Below, in pieces: positions 27,113 through 36,559 of a stretch of 64,000 bases of DNA. Location: NCBI RefSeq assembly GCF_004519305.1, contig NZ_SOZA01000010.1:62001-126000 (forward strand), given 5' to 3'. The position numbers and the translations under genes were made by a program. The notes beneath the pieces are model-generated. The model ran no database searches. It saw nothing but the letters and a program-made list of their open reading frames with translations, and was not told where the DNA came from. Origin of the DNA: Pseudomonas sp. RIT623 (GTDB lineage: Bacteria; Pseudomonadota; Gammaproteobacteria; Pseudomonadales; Pseudomonadaceae). Numbering within the stretch: the first letter of the stretch is position 1; the number at the start of each line of letters is the position of its first letter.

Positions 27113-28027
27113 TCAATGCTTGCTGCAACACTCCTTGAGCGTCTGGCGCAGCCAGCGGTGTGCCGGGTCGTTGTCGTATCGCGGGTGCCAGGCCTGCATG
27201 ATGGCCACCGACTCCAGCGCCATCGGAATGCGGAACGAGCGCAACGGCAAGCCCAACCGGGCGACACTGAGCAGCACATGCTGCGGTAACGGCAGCAGCA
27301 GGTCGGACTCGGGCAGCGAGAACATCGCCGAGTGGAAACTCGGCGTGATCAACGCCACCCTCCGGCTCAGCCCCATGCCCGCCAGCGCCTGGTCGATCGG
27401 CCCAGTGGCGCGGCCACGCCGCGACACGCTGATCTGCTCATAAGCGGCGAAACGCTCCGGGGTGATCTCGTCGTTGAAGATCGGGTGATCGACCCGGGCC
27501 AGGCCGACGAAGGTGGTGGAGAACAGGCTCTGCACCTTGATCTCCGGGCCCAGGTTGCGGGTGGCGCTGATATAGAGATCCAGGCGCCCATCGCGCAGGC
27601 TTTCGTCCTCGTCGCCACCCTCGCCTTCGGGAACGAAGCGCAGCACGGTGCGTGGCGCCTGCTTGCGCATGGTTTCCAGCAACGGCGTGGCGAACGGCGC
27701 GATGAACACGTCATTGGCCCGCAGGTTGAAGGAGCGTTCCAGGGTCGGCAGGTCGACCTCGTCGCTGGAGCTGAAGACCTGGCCGGCCTGTTCGACCACG
27801 CTGCGCACTTGGCTGCGCAAGGCCATGGCCTTGGGCGTGGGCACCAGGCCGCGGCCGGCGCGCACCAGGATCGGGTCGCCAACGGCATGGCGGATCCGCG
27901 TCAGGGTGCGGCTCATGGCTGCCGGGCTGAGGTTCATGCGGCGTGCCGCCCCGACCACGCTGCCCTCGTCGAGCAGGGCGTCCAGTGCGACCAGAAGGTT
28001 CATATCCGGAAAGTGCATGGTAAGCAT
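27113..28027 (-). CDS. LysR-type transcriptional regulator of the EmrAB-like pump
   Basis: The product is 304 residues with the LysR helix-turn-helix at about residues 15-50 (LDEGSVVGAARRMNLSPAAMSRTLTRIRHAVGDPILVR) and a periplasmic-binding-like effector domain. Starts at 28027, 28018 or 28003 are all possible; the last begins right at the conserved MNLLVALDALLDEG. It is encoded upstream of, and in the same direction as, the MFS-HlyD-OMP operon, and probably activates it in response to an aromatic or acidic ligand. Confidence 0.92.
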   Translation of the reverse strand: MLTMHFPDMNLLVALDALLDEGSVVGAARRMNLSPAAMSRTLTRIRHAVGDPILVRAGRGLVPTPKAMALRSQVRSVVEQAGQVFSSSDEVDLPTLERSFNLRANDVFIAPFATPLLETMRKQAPRTVLRFVPEGEGGDEDESLRDGRLDLYISATRNLGPEIKVQSLFSTTFVGLARVDHPIFNDEITPERFAAYEQISVSRRGRATGPIDQALAGMGLSRRVALITPSFHSAMFSLPESDLLLPLPQHVLLSVARLGLPLRSFRIPMALESVAIMQAWHPRYDNDPAHRWLRQTLKECCSKH

Positions 28028-28188
28028 CCATTCAAGAATTTCGGTGAATCCGCTGCAATATTACCAGTCTTTGCCGGTTTTCCTGCCTTTGCATATGACG
28101 CAATATGTGATTGCGCTGCACACCATTTACCGTACTGCAATCATTCCGAAGAATAGCTGCCTTCTGCATAATCAATGGACCCGCAAGC

Positions 28189-28653
28189 ATGTTCAGGTCG
28201 GTACTGATCGCCATCGATGGCACCCCGCGCAGCCTAGGCATCCTCGACACCGTCAAGCGCTTCTGCGACCCCGAGCAGCACTTGCTGCACGTGTTGCTGG
28301 CGGTCGACAGTGCCTATGCCCTGGAGGAGTTCGACCAGCGCCTGAGCAGCTTCGACCAGACCGAATACCCTGCCGCCGCCCAAGAGCAACTGCACGCTGA
28401 CAAGATCGTGCAAGAGGCAATCAAGGCCTTCGAGCAACTAGGTTTCTCGACCACCGGCAGCCAGGAAGTTGGCGAGCCGGCCGAGGTCATCATCAAGCTG
28501 GCCAAGGCGCGCAACATCGACCTAGTGGTCATGGGCCATCGCCATCTGTCACGCCTCAAACGCGTGCTCGACCCTTCGATCGCCAGCAGGGTCATCGACG
28601 AAGCCGGCTGCCCGGTACTGGTCGATGCCCGCCACCAACTCCCACGCCACTGA
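28189..28653 (+). CDS. Universal stress protein (UspA family), ATP motif degenerate
   Basis: This is a 154-residue single UspA domain beginning MFRSVLIAIDGTPRS, with the usual C-terminal block DLVVMGHRHLSRLKRVLDPSIASRVI. ATP-binding members carry G-x2-G-x9-G-(S/T); here the second Gly is His and the third is Asp-Pro, so nucleotide binding is doubtful. The start at 28189 is chosen by homology; the ribosome site is weak. It is followed after 15 bp by an enoyl-CoA hydratase gene in what looks like a two-gene operon, divergent from the LysR gene. Confidence 0.88.
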   Translation: MFRSVLIAIDGTPRSLGILDTVKRFCDPEQHLLHVLLAVDSAYALEEFDQRLSSFDQTEYPAAAQEQLHADKIVQEAIKAFEQLGFSTTGSQEVGEPAEVIIKLAKARNIDLVVMGHRHLSRLKRVLDPSIASRVIDEAGCPVLVDARHQLPRH

Positions 28654-28668
28654 ACCGAGACGACACGG

Positions 28669-29445
28669 ATGAAACTCGACTACCTGCAACTGGAACAGTT
28701 CGGCGCCGTCGCGCTGGTCCGCCTGAGCCGCCCCGAGGCCTTGAATGCCCTGAGCGGAGAAATGATGGAGGAGCTGGCGGGTGTGCTCGACCGTCTGGAA
28801 CAGGACCGTAGCGTCCGCGCCCTGGTAGTGACCGGTGGCGATACGGTATTCGCCGCTGGCGCCGACATCAAAGGCATGCGCGACCGCAGCTACATGGAGG
28901 TCTACACCAGCGACTTCGTGACGCTGAACTGGGAGCGCCTGGCCAGCTTCCGCAAGCCGAGCATCGCCGCGGTGGCCGGTTATGCCCTGGGTGGCGGCTG
29001 CGAGCTGGCGCTGATGTGCGACATGATCATCGCCGGTGAGAGCGCGCGCTTCGGCCAACCGGAAATCAAGATCGGCACCATCCCCGGCGCCGGCGGCAGC
29101 CAACGCCTGGCGCGCTCGATCGGCAAGGCCAAGGCCATGGACCTGGTGCTGACCGGGCGCACCATGGATGCCGAGGAGGCCGAGCGTTGCGGCCTGGTCA
29201 GCCGTCGGGTCAGCGATGCCACGCTGCTCGACGAGGCGTTGCAGGCCGCTGCGCGCATCGCCAGCTATTCCGGCCCGGTGACCATGATGGCCAAGGAGGC
29301 GGTCAACCACGCCTTCGAGACCAGCCTGAGCGAAGGCGTGCGGGTCGAGCGCCGGTTGTTCCACTCGACCTTCGCCATCGATGACCAGAAGGAAGGCATG
29401 GCCGCCTTCGCCGAGAAGCGCGCCCCGCAGTTCATGCACCGCTGA
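28669..29445 (+). CDS. Enoyl-CoA hydratase/isomerase (crotonase)
   Basis: This is a 258-residue crotonase with both catalytic glutamates: Glu112 in GGGCELAL and Glu132 in GQPEIK, 20 residues apart as in enoyl-CoA hydratase. The first oxyanion-hole block is FAAGADIKGM and the second PGAGGSQRLARSIG. It should hydrate trans-2-enoyl-CoA. It lies downstream of a universal stress protein gene and is followed by a single REP unit. The pathway is not clear from the neighbours; a fatty-acid or aromatic-acid role is possible. Confidence 0.93.
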   Translation: MKLDYLQLEQFGAVALVRLSRPEALNALSGEMMEELAGVLDRLEQDRSVRALVVTGGDTVFAAGADIKGMRDRSYMEVYTSDFVTLNWERLASFRKPSIAAVAGYALGGGCELALMCDMIIAGESARFGQPEIKIGTIPGAGGSQRLARSIGKAKAMDLVLTGRTMDAEEAERCGLVSRRVSDATLLDEALQAAARIASYSGPVTMMAKEAVNHAFETSLSEGVRVERRLFHSTFAIDDQKEGMAAFAEKRAPQFMHR

Positions 29446-29465
29446 GCTCAAGCCCTGCGCTCCTC

Positions 29466-29489
29466 CTGTAGGAGCCAGCCTTGCTGGCG
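29466..29489. repeat. Single REP unit after the enoyl-CoA hydratase gene
   Basis: One CTGTAGGAGCCAGCCTTGCTGG unit without an inverted partner, squeezed between two convergent gene ends (29445 and 29497). Confidence 0.75.
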
Positions 29490-29496
29490 CCTACGG

Positions 29497-30357
29497 TCAA
29501 TCGCTGTCCGGCGTCACCACCACGGTGCAGGTGGTGCCGGCCGCCAGCAGGAATCCGTCCGGCACCTCGTCGATATGGATGCGCACCGGCACCCGTTGCG
29601 CCAGGCGCACCCAGTTGAAGGTTGGGTTCACATCGGCGATCAGCTCGCGGCTCTGCGGGTTGTCGCGGTCGTAGATACCCCGGGCGATGCTCTGCACATG
29701 GCCCTTGAGACGCTCGCCACTCATCATCTGCAACTCGGCCTGGTTACCCACCTTCACATGCGGCAGCTTGGTCTCCTCGAAGAAGCCGTAGACCCAGAAC
29801 GAATGCTCGTCCACCACCGCCATCAACGCCTCGCCTGTGCGGGCGTAGTCGCCGCGGTGGATGTTCAGGTTGGTCACGTAACCATCGACTGTGGCGACGA
29901 TCTGCGTGCGCTTGAGGTTCAACTCGGCCGCGGCCAATTGCGCCTGGGCGTGCTGGTAGTCGGCCAGCGCGGCGCTGGCGATGTTGCTGGCATCGTCGCG
30001 GTTTTCCTTGGAAATCACCAGGTTGTCCATGTCGGCGCGGCGCTTGGCGTTGACCTTGCGCATTTCCCAGGTGGCCTTGCGCGCGGCGACCAGGGCCTTG
30101 GCCTGGTCCACCGCCAGTTGGTAGTGCTCCGGATCGATGCGCATCAGCACATCGCCCTTCTTCACCCGCTGGTTGTCCAGCACCGGCACGTCGACCACAT
30201 AGCCCGGCACATCGGCGGCGACATTGATGATGTCGGCGCGCACCCGGCCGTCACGGGTCCACGGCGTGGTCATGTAGTGCAGCCATAACTGGCGGCCGAT
30301 CGCCACGGCGGCGGCCAGCACCAGCAGGGTGGCGATCAGGCTGAAGAACTTTTTCAT
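29497..30357 (-). CDS. HlyD-family adaptor of an aromatic-acid efflux pump (AaeA-like)
   Basis: This is a 286-residue short membrane-fusion protein: an N-terminal membrane helix (about 4-22), the AaeA-type block TTPWTRDGRVRADIINVAADVPG, a short helical hairpin, and the C-terminal beta domain ending TTCTVVVTPDSD. The start at 30357 gives the usual MKKFFSLIATLLV. It is the last gene of a leftward OMP-FUSC-DUF1656-HlyD operon that resembles aaeXAB plus an outer-membrane channel. Confidence 0.93.
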   Translation of the reverse strand: MKKFFSLIATLLVLAAAVAIGRQLWLHYMTTPWTRDGRVRADIINVAADVPGYVVDVPVLDNQRVKKGDVLMRIDPEHYQLAVDQAKALVAARKATWEMRKVNAKRRADMDNLVISKENRDDASNIASAALADYQHAQAQLAAAELNLKRTQIVATVDGYVTNLNIHRGDYARTGEALMAVVDEHSFWVYGFFEETKLPHVKVGNQAELQMMSGERLKGHVQSIARGIYDRDNPQSRELIADVNPTFNWVRLAQRVPVRIHIDEVPDGFLLAAGTTCTVVVTPDSD

Positions 30358-30367
30358 CGAGGGATTC

Positions 30368-30583
30368 TCACCAGTAGAGCGACAGCGCCAGGGCGCCGAA
30401 CAGGCAGACGAACAGGGAAAGGCGCAACAGCGCCGGGTGCCAGAAGAAGCGATAGCCATCCACGCTGGCGATGAACCGGTCCAGGCCCCAGGCCAGGCCC
30501 AGGGCGAACAGGAACATCAAGGTCATGGTGGGCATGTACACGCCATGGAAGGCGATCTCGCGGGGCATGGTTTCACGGAGCAT
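30368..30583 (-). CDS. DUF1656 small membrane protein (AaeX-like)
   Basis: This is a 71-residue protein with two membrane helices (about 17-33 and 48-68) and the conserved N-terminal REIAFHGVYMP of the DUF1656/AaeX family, always found between an AaeB-like and an AaeA-like gene. The start at 30583 has AAAGGA seven bases upstream and overlaps the end of the FUSC gene by 11 bp. The family has no known biochemical role; it is presumed to be a pump accessory. Confidence 0.9.
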   Translation of the reverse strand: MLRETMPREIAFHGVYMPTMTLMFLFALGLAWGLDRFIASVDGYRFFWHPALLRLSLFVCLFGALALSLYW

Positions 30584-32750
30584 CGTGCAGTCCTTTCGCC
30601 GGAACCAGCGGCGACTGTGGGTCGAGCAGGGAGGAACGGATGAAGTGCAGGTAGCTTTGCGCGCGGCGCAGCACCGAGGTGTCGAAGTGCCGGGCGAAGG
30701 GTTCGTCGGTGGCCTGCACGCGGCTGATGGCATGGTCCACCGCCACCAGGGCGCGCTCATGGTTGCTGGCGCTGGGTTGCAGGAACAAGCGCGCCAGGGC
30801 GCGGCCCATCACGCGGATGGCCTGGCGCCAGGGCTGCGACTCGGCATAGGCCGGGTGGATCGGCGCCCGCGCCTGCTCCTTGCGCAGCTCGATGATGGCG
30901 TGGCCGATCTCCAGCACCGTGAACATCCAGCCCATCAGTTCGCTCTGCACCTGCGGCTTGCCGGCGGCCAGGCCATAGGCCTGGTGCAGCAGGTCGCGGG
31001 TGCGGCTCTCGAACGCCGAGCCCAGGCCACGCAGACGCCCACCGATGGCGAACAGCACCTGCTCGCGCAGTTCCTGCTCCAGCCGGCTCCACAGCCAGCG
31101 GCTGTTGGGCGGCAGGATGATCGCGCCAGCGGCGGCGCAGACGAACATGCCGATGACCATGCCGATGTAGTCGTTGATGAAGGCATAGGGGTCGTAGACC
31201 GTCAGGTTGTTGGGCACCGAGCCGATGGCGAAGAACACCAGCAGGCCCAGGCCATAACCTGCATAGGCCGGGCGCGAGGCGAGGAACGCGCCGAGCACGA
31301 ACACCGGCGCCAGGACCATGCACAACAGCGCGAAGCCATCGATCCAGGGGAACACGAAGAAGGTTTCGAAGAAGCCGACGAACGCCCCGATCGCCGTGCC
31401 GCAGGCCATCTGGAACGACATGCGCTTGGGGTTCGGCGAGGCCGCCGACAGGCACACGGTGACCGTGGCGATCAGCGTCATCATGCCGCCGCTGGGCCAG
31501 TCGCTGAGCAGCCAGTAGCTGCCCAGCAGCAACAGCACCGCCGAGGCTCGCACGCCGGCGGCCAACGACACCAGCCAGCTGGTCTGGGCCACATAGGGCT
31601 CATCCCAGTGCTCGCGCTCATGCTTGTGCACGGCCAGCGAGGCGTGGGTCTCGGCATAGCTGTACATCTCGTCGACGAAGCGGTACAGCAACTCGAACGC
31701 CGTGTGGAAATCGAGCAGGTCGGACTCGCTGGGGCCGGTCTCCAGGTATTCGCCACGCAGGCCGCGCACCTGGGCCTGCAAGCCTTCCTTGTAGGTGCCC
31801 AGCTCCAGTGCCAGGCGCAGCGCGTCGGCATCGGTGAGGGCGCGGCCAACGTAGGGCTGGAGCAATTGCGCGAGGGTTTCGATACCCGGTTCGATCGCGC
31901 TGACGATCTGCAGCGGGCCGCGCGCGCGCAAGCGTTCGAGCAAGCGGTGCAGGGCGTTGAAACGGGTGGTGATGGCCATGAACTCGCTGTTCATGCGCAC
32001 CAGCCGGCCAGAGCGCCGGCGCATGTGCGGGTCTTCGAAAGCGGTGACATTGCGCAGGCTCTCAAGGCCCACGGCCTCGGCGACGAAGCGCACGTTGCTG
32101 GTCTCGTAGCGATCGCGTTGGCTATCGCCGCGCAGGGCCTCGACCACCACCGCGGCGAAGGTGCCGAAGCGCTGGTACAAGGCATTGCGCATGGCGGCGC
32201 TGGCCGACTGCGGCAGGATCGCGGCGCTGACGAAAGTCGACACCAGGATGCCCAGGGCGATTTCCAGCACCCGCCACACCGCCGCCATGAACGCCTGGTC
32301 GGGGTGCTGCAACACCGGCAGGCCAATCATCGCCGCGGTGTAGCCGGCCAGCACGAAGCCATAGGCGCGGAAGGTGCGATAACGCATGGCGCCGGCCGAG
32401 CACAGGCCGACCCACAGGGCCAGGCTGGGCAGGAACAGCTCGGTGTTCTGCGGGAAGATCGCGATCAACGCGATCATCATCGCCGAGCCGGCCAGGGTGC
32501 CGAGCACCCGGTAGAAGCTCTTGGCGAACACATGGCCGCTCTGCGGCTGCATGACGATGAACACGGTGATCATCGCCGTGCGCGGCTGCGGCAACTCCAG
32601 GCGCATGGCCAGCCACAGGGTGATGAAGGCGGCGGCCAGGACCTTCAGGATATACACCCAGGTGACGCCGTCGGTGCGCGCCCAGGCAAAGAAGCCGCGG
32701 CGCCATTCCAGGCTCCGCAGCCAGCGCAGGGGCAAACTCGATGTGCTCAT
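30573..32750 (-). CDS. FUSC-family aromatic-acid/fusaric-acid exporter (AaeB-like)
   Basis: This is a 725-residue inner-membrane protein with two similar halves, each a bundle of short membrane helices (about residues 35-180 and 370-520) followed by cytosolic helical domains. The block PQPRTAMITVFIVMQPQSGHV is the FUSC/AaeB family start. It is the likely energised component of an aromatic carboxylic acid pump with the DUF1656, HlyD and outer-membrane proteins. Its ATG overlaps the stop of the outer-membrane gene (ATGA). Confidence 0.93.
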   Translation of the reverse strand: MSTSSLPLRWLRSLEWRRGFFAWARTDGVTWVYILKVLAAAFITLWLAMRLELPQPRTAMITVFIVMQPQSGHVFAKSFYRVLGTLAGSAMMIALIAIFPQNTELFLPSLALWVGLCSAGAMRYRTFRAYGFVLAGYTAAMIGLPVLQHPDQAFMAAVWRVLEIALGILVSTFVSAAILPQSASAAMRNALYQRFGTFAAVVVEALRGDSQRDRYETSNVRFVAEAVGLESLRNVTAFEDPHMRRRSGRLVRMNSEFMAITTRFNALHRLLERLRARGPLQIVSAIEPGIETLAQLLQPYVGRALTDADALRLALELGTYKEGLQAQVRGLRGEYLETGPSESDLLDFHTAFELLYRFVDEMYSYAETHASLAVHKHEREHWDEPYVAQTSWLVSLAAGVRASAVLLLLGSYWLLSDWPSGGMMTLIATVTVCLSAASPNPKRMSFQMACGTAIGAFVGFFETFFVFPWIDGFALLCMVLAPVFVLGAFLASRPAYAGYGLGLLVFFAIGSVPNNLTVYDPYAFINDYIGMVIGMFVCAAAGAIILPPNSRWLWSRLEQELREQVLFAIGGRLRGLGSAFESRTRDLLHQAYGLAAGKPQVQSELMGWMFTVLEIGHAIIELRKEQARAPIHPAYAESQPWRQAIRVMGRALARLFLQPSASNHERALVAVDHAISRVQATDEPFARHFDTSVLRRAQSYLHFIRSSLLDPQSPLVPAKGLHDAP

Positions 32751-34273
32751 TCGGCGTGGTCCGGCTTGTCGAAGATGGCCAGGGTGGCCGGGGTTTTCGG
32801 TGCGGCCTGACGCTGTTCGTCCGGCACGTCCTTGCCTGCCTCCAGGCCCCCGCCCAGGGCAGTGACCAATTCGGCATGGGCCACCAGGCGCGCGGCCTGT
32901 ACCTGCTGCTGCAGCTGTTGCTGGCGGAACAGCAACGTCTGCGCATTGAGCACGTTGAGGTAGTCGGTCAGGCCACGCTGGAAGGCAATCATGGCGATGT
33001 CGTAGGTTTTCTGCGCCGCGGCCACGCTCTCGGCGGCGAAGTGCGACTGTTCCTTCATCGATTCACGGCGAATCAGCTGGTCGGAAATGTTCTTCAGCGC
33101 GCCGATCACCGTCTGGTTGTAGCGCGCCACGGCGACGTCATAGCCAGCCGAGGCCACGCCCAGTTGCGAACGCAGGCGGCCACCGTCGAAGATCGGCAGG
33201 CTGATGGCCGGGCCGACGTTGTAGTTGAACTTGCGCCCGGTGAGAAACTCCAGCGGGCCGCCACCGGTGGCCATGAAGCCGAGGCTGCCGACCAGGTCGA
33301 CGTTGGGGAAGAAGCCGGCGTGGGCCACGTCGATCCCGCGGGCCTGGGCCGCCACCTGCCAGCGGCTGGCGACCACGTCGGGGCGCTGGCCGACCAGTTC
33401 GGCGGGCAGGTTCGACGGCAACTGCAACGGTGCGGCAAGGGCCAGGCTCGGCCGCTGCAGCTTCGCGCCCTCCCCCGGGCCCTTGCCGGCCAGGGCCGCG
33501 AGCTGGTTGCGGGTCAGGGCGATCTCTTCGTTGAGGCTGTCGATCTGCCGGTGGGTCTCGGGCAAGGGTGCCTCGGCCTGGCTGACCTCGAAATGGGTGC
33601 CGATGCCGCCATCGAGGCGGCGCTTGGCCAGGGCGAGGATCTGCTCCTGCTGGGCCAGTTCGGCCTGGACGATATCGCGCTGGGCATAATGCAGGCTGAG
33701 CTGGATGTAGGCGCGCACCACGTTGTTCTCAAGCTCCAACTGCGCCTGGCGCGCCTCGGCCACGCTCACATGCGCCTGGTCCACGGCCTGCTCGCTGGCA
33801 TTGCGCTCGCGGCCCCAGAGGTCCAGCGCGTAGCTCAAGCCAATGCTGGCATTGTTGTCCCAGGTATTGGCACCCGACAGCGCGCCGGGGCCGTAGAACT
33901 GATCTTCCGGCCAGTTGTGGCGCTTGAGCGAGGCGTTGCCGTTAGCCTGGAGTTTTTCCGCCGACTCGACCACGCCGGCCAGGGCCTTGGCTTCACGCAC
34001 CCGGGCGGCCGCCATGGCCAGGCTCGGGCTGCCGGCCAGGGCCTGGGCGATCCAGCCGTCGAGCTGCGGGTCGGCATAGGCGCGCCACCACTGCTGGGCC
34101 GGCCAATGGGCGTCACGCGCGGCCTCGCGGATCGCGTCGTCGATGGTCAGTTGGTTGGCTTGAAGGGTCTTGCTTTGCGGGGCGATGCCCCAGGTTCCGA
34201 TACAGCCGCTCAAGGTGAGACAAAGGGCACAGGCACTGAACGCATGGAGCGCTCTGATGTGGCGACGCGGCAC
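32747..34273 (-). CDS. Outer-membrane efflux lipoprotein (NodT family) of the FUSC pump
   Basis: This is a 508-residue TolC-like lipoprotein with signal peptide and lipobox LSGC (Cys24), then two repeated efflux domains with long coiled helices. The start used is GTG at 34271-34273, with no strong ribosome site, so the exact start is uncertain. It is the first gene of the leftward pump operon and is divergent from a LysR gene across a 180-bp promoter region. Confidence 0.92.
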   Translation of the reverse strand: MPRRHIRALHAFSACALCLTLSGCIGTWGIAPQSKTLQANQLTIDDAIREAARDAHWPAQQWWRAYADPQLDGWIAQALAGSPSLAMAAARVREAKALAGVVESAEKLQANGNASLKRHNWPEDQFYGPGALSGANTWDNNASIGLSYALDLWGRERNASEQAVDQAHVSVAEARQAQLELENNVVRAYIQLSLHYAQRDIVQAELAQQEQILALAKRRLDGGIGTHFEVSQAEAPLPETHRQIDSLNEEIALTRNQLAALAGKGPGEGAKLQRPSLALAAPLQLPSNLPAELVGQRPDVVASRWQVAAQARGIDVAHAGFFPNVDLVGSLGFMATGGGPLEFLTGRKFNYNVGPAISLPIFDGGRLRSQLGVASAGYDVAVARYNQTVIGALKNISDQLIRRESMKEQSHFAAESVAAAQKTYDIAMIAFQRGLTDYLNVLNAQTLLFRQQQLQQQVQAARLVAHAELVTALGGGLEAGKDVPDEQRQAAPKTPATLAIFDKPDHAE

Positions 34274-34453
34274 AGCTGCGATTTCCCGAGGAAGAGGTGG
34301 AGGGGCCGAGCAATTCTAGGGGGCGCGTGGAGTGGCGATAAGCGTATATTCCTGCGAATCTTTGTTACCAAAACAGCGATAATCCGGCTTTAGTCGGAAG
34401 CGACAGATAGTTACTTCATGTCACAATTTTGTCCTCTAAACCGAGAGTGACCC

Positions 34454-35401
34454 ATGGACACCCTGCAAAACATGCGTGCTTTCAGTTGCGTGGCCCAGCT
34501 CGGCAGCTTCACCGCTGCCGCGGCGCAACTGGATACGACCACCGCGAACGTGTCGCGGGCGGTCTCCAACCTGGAAGCCCATCTGCAAACCCGCCTGCTC
34601 AACCGCACCACCCGGCGCATCGCGCTGACCGAGGCCGGCAAGCGCTACCTGATGCGCTGCGAGCAGATTCTTACTTTTGTGGAGGAAGCCGAGGCCGAGG
34701 CCAGCGATGCCCACGCCCGCCCCGCCGGGCAGCTGAAGGTGCACTCGATGACCGGGGTCGGCCAGCATTTCGTGGTCGACGCCATCGCCCGCTACCGCGA
34801 GTCGCACCCGGATGTCACCTTCGATCTGACCATGGCCAACCGTGTGCCCGACCTGCTCGACGAGGGCTACGACGTGTCCATCGTCCTGGCCAGCGAGCTG
34901 CCGGACTCCGGCTTCGTCTCCCAGCGCCTGGGCATCACCTACAGCATCGTCTGCGCCTCGCCCGACTACGTGGCCCGCCACGGCTTCGCCCACAAGCCCG
35001 CCGACCTGCTCAAGCATGCCTGCCTGCGCATGGTCAGCCCGGTGATCCCGCTGGAAAAATGGCTGTTCGACGGGCCTGAGGGACAGGAGGTGGTCAACAT
35101 CACCAGTTCGCCGTTCCAGGTGAACTCGGCCGATGCGATGAAAACCGCGATCCGCAGCGGCATGGGCGTGGGCGTGCTGCCGATCTACACCGCCATCGAC
35201 GGCCTGCGCGACGGCAGCTTGGTGCGGATCCTGCCGCAGTACCGCCTGCAGGAGCTGAACCTGTACGCGATCTACCCGTCGCGCCAGTACCTGGATGCCA
35301 AGATCAAGACCTGGGTCGAGTACCTGCGCAACTCGCTGCCGGAGATCCTCGCCGCCCACGAGGCCGACCTGAAAACCCACGAGCTGCTGATCGCCAACTG
35401 A
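34454..35401 (+). CDS. LysR-type regulator divergent from the FUSC pump (AaeR/CrgA-like branch)
   Basis: The product is 315 residues; the helix-turn-helix is at about 18-55 (FTAAAAQLDTTTANVSRAV) and a substrate domain follows. The branch signature LLNRTTRRIALTEAGKRYL and the DLLDEGYDVSI block resemble AaeR-like regulators of aromatic-acid efflux. Divergent transcription from the pump operon suggests it controls it. The 180-bp intergenic region (34274-34453) is AT-rich with several T-N11-A candidates but no single clear palindrome. Confidence 0.92.
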   Translation: MDTLQNMRAFSCVAQLGSFTAAAAQLDTTTANVSRAVSNLEAHLQTRLLNRTTRRIALTEAGKRYLMRCEQILTFVEEAEAEASDAHARPAGQLKVHSMTGVGQHFVVDAIARYRESHPDVTFDLTMANRVPDLLDEGYDVSIVLASELPDSGFVSQRLGITYSIVCASPDYVARHGFAHKPADLLKHACLRMVSPVIPLEKWLFDGPEGQEVVNITSSPFQVNSADAMKTAIRSGMGVGVLPIYTAIDGLRDGSLVRILPQYRLQELNLYAIYPSRQYLDAKIKTWVEYLRNSLPEILAAHEADLKTHELLIAN

Positions 35402-35458
35402 AAAAGCCGGTGCATTGCAATGGACGGCAATGGTAGGTTGCTAAGCAATGACGCCGTC

Positions 35459-35525
35459 ATCGCGCGGCAAGTCCGCTCCCACGAGTGCTCCACTGCATGC
35501 ATGGGAGCGGGCTTGCCCCGCGATA
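35459..35525. repeat. REP pair, GTGGGAGCGGGCTTGCCCCGCGA subtype
   Basis: Inverted units at 35459-35485 and 35501-35525 flank a 15-bp spacer. The left unit carries substitutions (GCGCGGCAAGTCCGC). It lies between the LysR gene and the ketoacid reductase gene. Confidence 0.85.
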
Positions 35526-35561
35526 AGGCAGCCCCCGCTCGTTTTGCAGAGAAGCAGCCCG

Positions 35562-36536
35562 ATGAAAAAGACCGTCCTAGCCTTCAGCCGCATCACCCAG
35601 GCCATGGCCGAGCGCCTGCAACATGACTTCAACGTGATCGTGCCCAACCCCAAGCTGGGCGACATCGCCGCCCAGTTCAACGAAGCGCTGCCCGAGGCCC
35701 ACGGCCTGATCGGCGTCGGTCGCAAGCTGGGCCGTGCGCAACTCGAGGGCGCCGGCAAGCTGGAGGTGGTGTCCAGCGTCTCGGTCGGCTACGACAACTA
35801 CGACCTGGACTATTTCAACGAGCGTGGCATCGCCCTGACCAACACCCCCGACGTGCTTACCGAAAGCACCGCCGACCTGGGCTTCGCCCTGATAATGGGC
35901 TGCGCCCGACGCACCGCCGAACTGGACGCCTGGACCAAGGCCGGCCACTGGCAGGCCACCGTCGGCCCGGCGCAGTTCGGCTGCGATGTGCACGGCAAGA
36001 AACTGGGCATCGTCGGCCTGGGCAACATCGGCGCTGCCATCGCCCGGCGTGGCCGTTTCGGTTTCAACATGCAGGTGCTGTACACCGGCAACAATCGCAA
36101 GACCGCGCTGGAACAGGAGTTGGGCGCGCAATTGCGCAGCCTGGATGAGCTGTTAGCAGAAGCCGATTTCGTCTGCCTGGTGGTGCCGCTGTCCGACGCC
36201 ACCCGCAAGCTGATCGGTGCCCGTGAGCTGAAACTGATGAAGCCCAGCGCATTCCTGATCAACATCGCCCGCGGGCCGGTGGTGGACGAGGCGGAGCTGG
36301 TCGAGGCGCTGCAAAACGGCACGATTCGTGGTGCCGGGCTGGATGTGTACGAGAAAGAGCCGCTCGCCGACTCGCCGCTGTTCAAGCTGCCTAATGCCCT
36401 GACCCTGCCCCACATCGGCTCGGCCACCGCCGAGACCCGCGAGGCCATGGCCAATCGGGCCATCGACAACCTGCGCACTGCGCTGCTCGGCGAACGCCCA
36501 CAGGATTTGGTCAATCCGCAGGTGTGGAAAGGCTGA
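35562..36536 (+). CDS. D-2-hydroxyacid dehydrogenase (2-ketogluconate / glyoxylate / hydroxypyruvate reductase, GhrB-like)
   Basis: This is a 324-residue NAD(P)H-dependent enzyme. The Rossmann motif GLGNIG is at 152-157 and the catalytic triad is Arg237 (ARGP), Glu266 (YEKEP) and His284 (PHIGSAT). Wording such as VSVGYDNYD and LTNTPDVLTESTADLGFALIM is typical of the GhrB/TkrA 2-ketogluconate reductase branch. The ATG at 35562 is preceded by AGAGAAG. No glucose or 2-ketogluconate uptake genes (kguEKT) are next to it, so the exact substrate is not fixed. Confidence 0.92.
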   Translation: MKKTVLAFSRITQAMAERLQHDFNVIVPNPKLGDIAAQFNEALPEAHGLIGVGRKLGRAQLEGAGKLEVVSSVSVGYDNYDLDYFNERGIALTNTPDVLTESTADLGFALIMGCARRTAELDAWTKAGHWQATVGPAQFGCDVHGKKLGIVGLGNIGAAIARRGRFGFNMQVLYTGNNRKTALEQELGAQLRSLDELLAEADFVCLVVPLSDATRKLIGARELKLMKPSAFLINIARGPVVDEAELVEALQNGTIRGAGLDVYEKEPLADSPLFKLPNALTLPHIGSATAETREAMANRAIDNLRTALLGERPQDLVNPQVWKG

Positions 36537-36559
36537 AGGCTCGATCGCGGGGCAAGCGC

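Noticed and set aside
30471..32810. Plus-strand open frame of about 780 codons opposite the FUSC gene
   Set aside because: Repetitive Gln/His/Arg/Gly text typical of the reverse frame of a membrane protein gene; no start signals.
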